DNA of 33,941 nucleotides from Sphingorhabdus_B arenilitoris (GTDB lineage: Bacteria; Pseudomonadota; Alphaproteobacteria; Sphingomonadales; Sphingomonadaceae), in assembly GCF_042651485.1 (NCBI RefSeq), contig NZ_JBHSDH010000032.1, forward strand, positions 1-33,941. Reading direction: 5' to 3'. Both the position numbers and the translations under genes were made by a program. Positions 7,833 to 12,885 of the stretch are shown piece after piece; the first letter of the stretch is position 1; the number at the start of each line of letters is the position of its first letter. The notes below the pieces were generated by a model. The model was given only the letters and a program-made list of their open reading frames with translations, was not told where the DNA came from and ran no database searches.

Positions 7833-8993
7833 ATGACCGATCTGGAAAAATTCCGCGCCGAAACCCGCGTCTGGTTAGAAGCCAACTGTCCCCCCGAAAT
7901 GCGATTGCCAGTAAAAGGCGATGATGACATGTGCTGGGGCGGGCGCAAATTTGTCTTTCAAAATGATGCGCAAAAACAATGGCTCAATATTATGGCGGAG
8001 CGCGGCTGGACCGTTCCCGACTGGCCGACGGAATATGGCGGCGGTGGTTTAACCCCGGCAGAGGCGAAGGTGCTGCGTCAGGAAATGGCGAAGCTGAAAT
8101 GCCGCTTGCCCTTGTCCAGCTTTGGCATTTGGATGCTTGGCCCGGCATTGCTGCAATTCGGAACCGAGGAGCAGAAGAAACATTATCTGCCGCAAATTGC
8201 GCGCGGAGAAATCCGCTGGTGTCAGGGATATAGCGAGCCGGGCAGCGGCAGTGACCTTGTGTCCCTGCAAACCTATGGCGAGGATATGGGCGACCATTGG
8301 AACGTCAATGGCCAGAAAGTATGGACCAGCTATGCCGACAAGGCGGACTGGATTTTCTGTCTCGTTCGGACCGACAAAAATGACAAATATCGCGGCATCA
8401 GTTTCCTGTTATTCGACATGGAAACACCGGGCGTCACGACCAAGCCGATTAAACTCATCAGCGGCAAAAGCCCATTTTGTGAAACATTTTTCGACAATGT
8501 CAAAGTGCCCAAGCATCAGATTGTCGGCGAGCTTAACCGCGGCTGGGATGTGGCCAAATATCTGCTGGGTCATGAACGTGAAATGATTTCGGGTGGCGGT
8601 GTTTCGCTCGATATGCCGAGCATCGGCGCGGCCTATGCCGATATTGCGGCGCTTGACCCTATCTTACGCGCTGAAATGGCGGCATTTGATATTGAAACCA
8701 TGGCGTTTCGCGCAATGAGCGAGAAATTCATGGATGAAATGAAAGCAGGCAAGGGCCATCCCGCACAGCCCAATATGATGAAATATGCAGGTACGGAGCT
8801 TAACAAAAAACGCCATGAGCTGATCATGGCGGCATCGGGCAGCGACGGGTTGGAATGGGACAGCGAAGCATCGGGTGAAGGCAAAAAGCCCCGCGACTGG
8901 CTTCGCACCAAAGCGAATAGCATCGAAGGCGGCACGAGCGAGGTGATGTTGAATGTCATCTCAAAGCGCATACTCGAACTACCCGGCGGGTAA
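7833..8993 (+). CDS. Acyl-CoA dehydrogenase, probable catalytic subunit
   Basis: A 386-residue acyl-CoA dehydrogenase that would introduce a 2,3 double bond using FAD. GYSEPGSGSDL near residue 130 is the FAD/substrate motif, and NGQKVWTSYA follows. Two candidate catalytic bases exist: E248 in H-E-R-E, which aligns with the helix position used by isovaleryl-CoA dehydrogenase, and the Glu of IEGGTSEV near residue 365, the MCAD-type position. The sequence resembles FadE29/CaiA-like enzymes that often work as heteromers. GAGGAG sits 8 bases before the ATG. First gene of the plus-strand cluster, followed after 67 bases by a second dehydrogenase that lacks both glutamates. Confidence 0.88.
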   Translation: MTDLEKFRAETRVWLEANCPPEMRLPVKGDDDMCWGGRKFVFQNDAQKQWLNIMAERGWTVPDWPTEYGGGGLTPAEAKVLRQEMAKLKCRLPLSSFGIWMLGPALLQFGTEEQKKHYLPQIARGEIRWCQGYSEPGSGSDLVSLQTYGEDMGDHWNVNGQKVWTSYADKADWIFCLVRTDKNDKYRGISFLLFDMETPGVTTKPIKLISGKSPFCETFFDNVKVPKHQIVGELNRGWDVAKYLLGHEREMISGGGVSLDMPSIGAAYADIAALDPILRAEMAAFDIETMAFRAMSEKFMDEMKAGKGHPAQPNMMKYAGTELNKKRHELIMAASGSDGLEWDSEASGEGKKPRDWLRTKANSIEGGTSEVMLNVISKRILELPGG

Positions 8994-9060
8994 CTCACTT
9001 TACTGCGCCCGTTTGCCGTGGAGCAGTCCATGGCCGCCCGCTTAATGTTTAGGAAAAAAT

Positions 9061-10179
9061 ATGCCCCTTTATCATAATGACGAACAGCAAATGCTCGCGG
9101 ATAGCGCGCGGGAATTTATGAAATCAGAAGCTCCGGTTGCCCATCTGCGCGAATTTCGCGACAAAAACTGTAAGGATGGCTTCAGCCACTCCTTGTGGAA
9201 GCAATTTGGCGAAATGGGCTTTAACGGCATTTTGGTGAGCGAGGACGATGGCGGGCTTGGCATGGGCCATTATGAAGCCGGCATCATTTTGGAAGAGATT
9301 GGCCGCAACTTGTCACCATCACCATTTTTGACCACTGCTGTTGCGGGTGTCGAGGCACTGAATGCGGGCAGCGCCGAAATGCGCAGCCGCTGGCTGCCGG
9401 GCATATTGGCGGGTGAAACCGTTCTGGCGCTGGCCATTGACGAACAGGCAAAGCACCGTCCCGAAGCAATTGCGATGGAGGCGCAGCGGTCGGGTAACGG
9501 GTTTCGGTTGAACGGCAAAAAGCAATTTGTCATTCACGGCGCATCGGCAGATATGCTAATCGTTGCGGCGCGGACGGACAATGGCCTGACCCTGTTCGCG
9601 GTTGAAAAAGACACGAAGGGGATGGACGTAGAAGCGGTGCGGCTGGTGGATAGTGCGGTGGCGGCTCATGTCACTTTGGACAATGTGGAGCTGACCGCCG
9701 ACGCGGTTATTGGAGAGGTTGATCAGGGAGCGGCTGTCCTTGACCGGATGCTGCGCGCTGGACGGATCGGGTCGGCGGCAGAAACCGTCGGCGTCGGCGC
9801 TGGCGCCATGGATATTACGGTCAACTATCTGAAAGAACGCAAGCAATTTGGGAAGGCGATTGGCGAGTTTCAGGGCCTACAACACCGCGCCGCGCATTTA
9901 TATTCCGAAATTGAAATTGCCCGCGCGGTGGTGATGAAGGCGCAGCAACTATGCGATGAAGGCAGCGCCAATGCCGAAATGATGGTCAGCGTCGCGAAAG
10001 CCAAAGCGGGACGGGCCACGAACCTATCCGTGCGCGAAGGCGTGCAGATGCACGGCGGCGTTGGCATGACCGATGAATATGACATCGGCCTTTACATGAA
10101 ACGCGACCGGGCGCTCGCAGAATTTTTCGGTGACGCCAATTATCATATTAACCGCGTTGCCCAAATGAACGGCTATTGA
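9061..10179 (+). CDS. Acyl-CoA dehydrogenase-like protein, probable non-catalytic partner subunit
   Basis: A 372-residue acyl-CoA dehydrogenase-fold protein. The N-terminal helical part and the RKQFGKAIGEFQGLQH FAD-contact segment are intact, as is MHGGVGMTDEYD. At the MCAD catalytic position it reads FFGDANYH (around residues 355-362), without Glu. At the isovaleryl-type helix position it reads DRMLRAGRIG, also without Glu. This is the pattern of the non-catalytic subunit in alpha2beta2 dehydrogenases such as the paired FadE proteins of steroid side-chain degradation. It lies directly after a dehydrogenase that does have the glutamates. TAGGA before the ATG serves as ribosome binding site. 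Function as a heteromer is inference. Confidence 0.85.
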   Translation: MPLYHNDEQQMLADSAREFMKSEAPVAHLREFRDKNCKDGFSHSLWKQFGEMGFNGILVSEDDGGLGMGHYEAGIILEEIGRNLSPSPFLTTAVAGVEALNAGSAEMRSRWLPGILAGETVLALAIDEQAKHRPEAIAMEAQRSGNGFRLNGKKQFVIHGASADMLIVAARTDNGLTLFAVEKDTKGMDVEAVRLVDSAVAAHVTLDNVELTADAVIGEVDQGAAVLDRMLRAGRIGSAAETVGVGAGAMDITVNYLKERKQFGKAIGEFQGLQHRAAHLYSEIEIARAVVMKAQQLCDEGSANAEMMVSVAKAKAGRATNLSVREGVQMHGGVGMTDEYDIGLYMKRDRALAEFFGDANYHINRVAQMNGY

Positions 10180-10197
10180 TTTTTTCAGGAGATAAAA

Positions 10198-10992
10198 ATG
10201 GACCTCAATTCCTTATTCAACCTTAATGGCCGTGTTGCACTGGTAACGGGTGGTTCGCGCGGCATCGGACGAATGATCGTCGAAGGCTATCTCGCCGCCG
10301 GGTGTGAACGGGTGTATATCAGCGCGCGTAAAGTGGATCAAATTGAACAGACTGTTGCCGACCTCGGTGGTAAGGTGATTGGGCTACCCGCCGATTTGTC
10401 CACCGTGGACGGCTGCCACAGCTTGGCACATCAAATTGCCGAGCGTGAAGAGAAGCTGGATATATTGGTCAATAATGCAGGAGCAGCATGGGGCGCAGAA
10501 TATGGCAGTTTTCCTGAGGCGGGTTGGGACCGCACCATGGATTTGAATGTGAAGGGGCTGTTTTTCCTGACACAGGCGCTGCACGGGACCATGAAAAATG
10601 CGGCGAGTTTTGAACGGCCTGCAAAGATAATCAATATCGCATCGGTTGACGGCATTAAAATCAACCCATGGCAAACCTATCCCTACCAAGCGTCAAAGGC
10701 TGCGGTGATTCATCTGACACGGCGGTTGGCGGCCGAATTGGCACCGCAAAATATTTTGGTCAGCGGCATCGCGCCGGGTGCTTTTCCATCGGAGATGAAT
10801 AAGGTTGCACGGGATCATGAAGATGCCGTTGGCCAAAACATCCCTTTCCCGCGTGTCGGCACTACCGAAGATATGGCCGGATTGGCGATCTTTTTGGCCA
10901 GCCGCGCGGGAGATTATATTTGCGGCGATACGATCGCATGCGATGGCGGAATCGCTTATTCCAGCCTGCCTGGTAATAGCATCGACGCTTAA
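10198..10992 (+). CDS. Short-chain dehydrogenase/reductase (SDR), RhlG/FabG-like
   Basis: A 264-residue classical SDR. TGGSRGIG near residues 17-24, NNAG in the middle, and the Ser and YQASK motifs of the active site are present. It has a GDYICGDTIACDGG C-terminal segment. The overall look resembles RhlG-type beta-ketoacyl reductases and 3-hydroxyacyl-CoA dehydrogenases. CAGGAG lies 6 bases before the ATG, and only 18 bases separate it from the preceding dehydrogenase gene, so the three plus-strand genes form an operon. It could oxidise the 3-hydroxyacyl-CoA made after desaturation and hydration. A terminator-like hairpin follows at 11019. Confidence 0.88.
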   Translation: MDLNSLFNLNGRVALVTGGSRGIGRMIVEGYLAAGCERVYISARKVDQIEQTVADLGGKVIGLPADLSTVDGCHSLAHQIAEREEKLDILVNNAGAAWGAEYGSFPEAGWDRTMDLNVKGLFFLTQALHGTMKNAASFERPAKIINIASVDGIKINPWQTYPYQASKAAVIHLTRRLAAELAPQNILVSGIAPGAFPSEMNKVARDHEDAVGQNIPFPRVGTTEDMAGLAIFLASRAGDYICGDTIACDGGIAYSSLPGNSIDA

Positions 10993-11018
10993 ATTCCTAT
11001 AATTTTGTAAAAAGATAG

Positions 11019-11045
11019 CGGGTCTCGAATTTATTTCGAGGCCCG
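11019..11045 (+). terminator. Terminator-like hairpin after the dehydrogenase/SDR operon
   Basis: CGGGTCTCGA (11019-11028) pairs with TCGAGGCCCG (11036-11045) over 10 bp with one G-U, around a 7-base A/T loop. It begins 27 bases after the SDR stop. There is no clear T-run behind it, so it may be a weak terminator or a 3'-end stabilising hairpin. Confidence 0.5.
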
Positions 11046-11123
11046 TTCCCGTTGAAAATACTGGCAAAATTGACAACGAAAGACATAGTTGCACATTTTG
11101 CAACAGATGGAATTTTTTTCGCA

Positions 11124-11152
11124 CTTGCACAAAAATTAGGAAGGGCCCATTT
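11124..11152 (+). promoter_or_regulatory. Heat-shock (RpoH/sigma32)-like promoter for the pyrimidine-loop sRNA
   Basis: CTTGCAC (11124-11130), a 14-base spacer, then GCCCATTT (11145-11152). The sigma32 consensus is CTTGAAA and CCCCATNT with an 11-16 base spacer. The -10 octamer matches except at its first base and the -35 keeps CTTG. The same arrangement recurs before the CDC48 gene at 12816-12844. Predicted transcription start is about 11158-11161, exactly where the structured RNA begins. Confidence 0.55.
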
Positions 11153-11158
11153 GCAGGT

Positions 11159-11273
11159 CGTCGGACGCGGTAACGCACCGAAACAGTTTTGACCGGCGAG
11201 CCTCTCTCTCCTCCTCTCCCTCGCTCGCTGGAAGAAATAACGGCCCTCATGCTTCGCGCTGGGGGCCGTTTTT
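11159..11273 (+). ncRNA. Candidate trans-acting sRNA with an all-pyrimidine (anti-Shine-Dalgarno) loop
   Basis: No credible coding frame exists here, but three hairpins follow one another. The first (11161-11181) has a TCGG/CCGA stem, an inner GCG/CGC stem and a GTAA tetraloop. The second has a 9-bp stem (11193-11201 with 11223-11231, one G-U) closing a 21-base loop made only of C and T, including CTCCTC. The third is a terminator (11239-11273). C-rich CCUCC loops that can mimic an anti-Shine-Dalgarno sequence are known from alphaproteobacterial sRNAs such as the RpoH-controlled CcsR (cuckoo) RNAs of Rhodobacter and the alpha-r14 family. Length about 115 nt. Family membership is inference from loop composition and promoter type. 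Confidence 0.6.
11239..11273 (+). terminator. Rho-independent terminator of the sRNA
   Basis: AACGGCCC (11239-11246) pairs perfectly with GGGCCGTT (11263-11270), followed directly by a T-run to 11273. This is a good intrinsic terminator far from any upstream protein gene (about 250 bases after the SDR stop), which supports a separate short transcript. Confidence 0.75.
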
Positions 11274-11311
11274 GTTTATCCCCGAAACTTTCCACCGCTA
11301 ACTCCGCAGTC

Positions 11312-11320
11312 TGTGGATAA
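11312..11320 (-). promoter_or_regulatory. Perfect DnaA-box match
   Basis: The minus strand reads TTATCCACA, the consensus DnaA box. A weaker copy (TTATCCCCG, two mismatches) lies at 11276-11284 on the other strand. There is no cluster of boxes, no AT-rich unwinding element and no dnaA or hemE nearby, so this is not enough to call an origin. It could be a DnaA titration or regulatory site, or chance. Confidence 0.3.
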
Positions 11321-11460
11321 CTTTCCATTTTCTCATTGCACCGACTCGGGGGCAGGGTGCATCTTTCAATTGTCAGCAGGAAAAATGACACGGCGAAATG
11401 AACCGGCAACGGGGAATTCGGCCAAGTTACTTGACCTAATGATCGCCAGACTGGGAAAAC

Positions 11461-11728
11461 GACCGGACCGAAAGGAAAGGGAACCGAACAGACCTGACGT
11501 GCATTAAGACAACGAACATCAAGTGCGGGTCCGTGATAGAATCTTCGGATGAAATTAAGGATCAACGCCGGATGGGATACCAAAAATGCTAAAGGTGAAA
11601 TGGAATATCTTCGGATAGGAAATGGAACCGGACACCTGATAACGTATAAGCGCGGTCTTCGGACGGCGAGTTTGCAAGATCAGGTGCAAGTGGTCGCTGA
11701 CAGCAATGTCAGCGGCCATTTTCTTTTT
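11461..11728 (+). ncRNA. Candidate structured GGA-rich RNA with UUCG tetraloops
   Basis: The stretch has no protein-like frame, but three C(UUCG)G tetraloop hairpins occur, at about 11540-11551, 11605-11618 and 11655-11664. The last sits inside a longer helix: CACCTGAT (11633-11640) pairs perfectly with ATCAGGTG (11679-11686), and inside it CGC/GCG and GTC/GAC stems close the UUCG. CGGACC (11464-11469) can pair with GGTCCG (11528-11533). The motif GAAATGGAA is repeated at 11597 and 11619 around one tetraloop, and about 13 GGA triplets occur in roughly 220 bases. A strong terminator ends it at 11728. The 5' end is not defined. I do not recognise it as tmRNA, 6S, SRP or RNase P RNA. Confidence 0.55.
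11691..11728 (+). terminator. Strong Rho-independent terminator
   Basis: A 12-bp stem with one G-U (11691-11702 with 11707-11718) closes a GCAA tetraloop and is followed by TTTTCTTTTT. It lies 15 bases from the convergent LysR stop codon, and no plus-strand protein gene precedes it for 700 bases. It therefore most likely ends the structured RNA. Confidence 0.85.
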
Positions 11729-11743
11729 ACGCGGCTACCCCGG

Positions 11744-12619
11744 CTATACCCCGGCTTTTAAGAGCCAGTCGTGGAACAGTTTCACCGACCGTTGTTTCAG
11801 CGCGCGCGGACGGCAGACAAACCAATAACTATAGGGGCTTTCCACCTCGACATTGAACAACCGTGTCAACCGGGGGTCTTTTGCATCGGACAAATGGCTG
11901 CCATGCATGATCGCAATGCCAAGGCCATTTGCCGCCGCCTCGAGCATCAGCGGCCCGCTCGAAATATTGTCGATTGCGGCGGGTTTCAATTTCGGTATGC
12001 CCATGGCGTTGCGCCACTCGTCAAATATTTTCGGCATATCACTATGCACAATCACCGTATGCTTGGCCAAATCCTCTGGCTTGGTGATATTATGCTCTTG
12101 CGCTATTTGTTTCGATGCAATGGCATAGACGGTGTTGGTGTCCAACCGCACGCTATATAATTTGGGATCAACATCGGCGGCAATGATAATGGCCGCATCT
12201 ACAACATCGCCCAGCAGATTTTCGGCATGGGCCGACGCATCCACATCGATATGCAGCTTTGGAAACATTTTACGCAATTCGGGAAGGCGCGGGATAAGCC
12301 GCTGTGTCCCGAATAAAGGCAATACGCCCAGCCGCAGCCGATATTCGCCGCCCTGACCCGATAATTCATCCACTGCCTCTGCCATTGCCTCCAATGCAGG
12401 CTCGATCGCATCGAGTAATTGTTGCCCGTCATGGTTGAGGATCATCGCTTGCGACCGGCGATCAAACAGGGACTTGCCCATAAAATCTTCGAGGGCCTTA
12501 ATACGGCGGCTGAGCGCGGGCGGGGACAGGGACAATTCGCTGGCCGCTGCTTTGGCAGAGCCCAATTTGGCCACGCGCACAAAAGCTTCCAATGATCGTA
12601 ATGGGGGCAGACGCCGCAT
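11744..12619 (-). CDS. LysR-family transcriptional regulator (GcvA-like)
   Basis: A 291-residue LysR-type regulator. The N-terminal winged HTH (about residues 1-60) shows the typical LRSLEAFVRVAKLGSAKAA and SLSPPALSRRIKALE segments. The remaining part is the periplasmic-binding-like effector domain with RLGVLPLFG and LEAAANGLGIAIM. The start at 12619 is chosen because TTGGAGG lies just upstream and the protein begins MRRLPPLRSLEAF as in GcvA relatives. The frame could extend to 12652 but without a better ribosome binding site. It is divergent from the CDC48 gene, with small-RNA signals in between, and convergent with the structured RNA. The target and effector are unknown. LysR proteins often control the divergent neighbour, but here that neighbour has its own heat-shock-like promoter. 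Confidence 0.9.
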   Translation of the reverse strand: MRRLPPLRSLEAFVRVAKLGSAKAAASELSLSPPALSRRIKALEDFMGKSLFDRRSQAMILNHDGQQLLDAIEPALEAMAEAVDELSGQGGEYRLRLGVLPLFGTQRLIPRLPELRKMFPKLHIDVDASAHAENLLGDVVDAAIIIAADVDPKLYSVRLDTNTVYAIASKQIAQEHNITKPEDLAKHTVIVHSDMPKIFDEWRNAMGIPKLKPAAIDNISSGPLMLEAAANGLGIAIMHGSHLSDAKDPRLTRLFNVEVESPYSYWFVCRPRALKQRSVKLFHDWLLKAGV

Positions 12620-12727
12620 ATTTTCCTCCAATTTACCTTGCTCGGCCAACATAGGCGTGGTTGCAAGTTTTGCAATCGATTAAAGGCTGTTGTCATTTGC
12701 GCAATATAGGCAAATCCCTCATAAGAA

Positions 12728-12794
12728 CATTGCCTAATCGGCACTCTCTCCCAAAGACTTCCCAAAGGGTCAGCAATTCGCTGGCCCTTTTTTT
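12728..12794 (+). ncRNA. Short transcript or attenuator ahead of the CDC48 gene
   Basis: TTGCGC, 17 bases, then CATAAG gives a possible promoter ending near 12722, with a start near 12728. The stretch then runs through pyrimidine-rich CTCTCTCCC and CTTCCC segments into a strong intrinsic terminator at 12764-12794. The RNA would be about 67 nt. It may be an independent small RNA, or an attenuated leader for readthrough into the AAA ATPase gene, whose own promoter lies just beyond. The promoter match is modest and the terminator is clear. Confidence 0.45.
12764..12794 (+). terminator. Rho-independent terminator upstream of the CDC48 gene
   Basis: AAAGGGTCAGC pairs with GCTGGCCCTTT over 11 bp with one G-U around AATTC, followed by a run of T to 12794. 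On the minus strand there is no T-run, so it acts on plus-strand transcripts. As LysR starts at 12619 on the other strand, it must end a short RNA beginning in the intergenic space or readthrough antisense to LysR. Confidence 0.85.
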
Positions 12795-12815
12795 GCGCGA
12801 TTGAGCGGTGCAGCC

Positions 12816-12844
12816 CTTGCGCCTGAGGGTATTTTTGCCCATTT
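12816..12844 (+). promoter_or_regulatory. Heat-shock (RpoH)-like promoter of the CDC48-family gene
   Basis: CTTGCGC (12816-12822), a 14-base spacer, and GCCCATTT (12837-12844). Spacing and -10 octamer are identical to those of the sRNA promoter at 11124-11152, and the two -35 elements differ at one base. A start near 12851 gives a leader of about 35 bases to the ATG at 12886, and it rules out the longer reading frame from 12808. Confidence 0.6.
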
Positions 12845-12885
12845 ATCTGCTATCTATCACCGACCTCGGACCGGGAAAGGCCGAT

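Noticed and set aside
11276..11361. Origin of replication
   Set aside because: Only one exact DnaA box, no AT-rich unwinding region and no origin-associated genes. The TGCACC/GGTGCA hairpin at 11337-11361 does not change this.
10693..11583. A 296-codon minus-strand open frame over the SDR end and the intergenic region
   Set aside because: It overlaps a clear SDR gene on the other strand, its composition is not protein-like, and it covers promoter, hairpin and terminator signals of the plus strand.
11461..11728. tmRNA, 6S RNA, SRP RNA or RNase P RNA
   Set aside because: No tRNA-like end, tag frame, long central-bubble hairpin, SRP tetraloop pair or conserved RNase P core could be found.
11193..11728. 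Base pairing between the pyrimidine-loop sRNA and the purine-rich structured RNA (sponge relationship)
   Set aside because: Despite complementary composition, no uninterrupted pairing longer than a few bases was found by eye.
11549..11761. A 70-codon plus-strand open frame
   Set aside because: It runs straight through the 12-bp terminator hairpin and its T-tract, has no ribosome binding site or recognisable pattern, and overlaps the structured-RNA signals.
12808..12885. Longer N-terminus for the CDC48 ATPase
   Set aside because: The RpoH-like promoter lies inside this stretch, and the family begins at the downstream Met with a good ribosome binding site.
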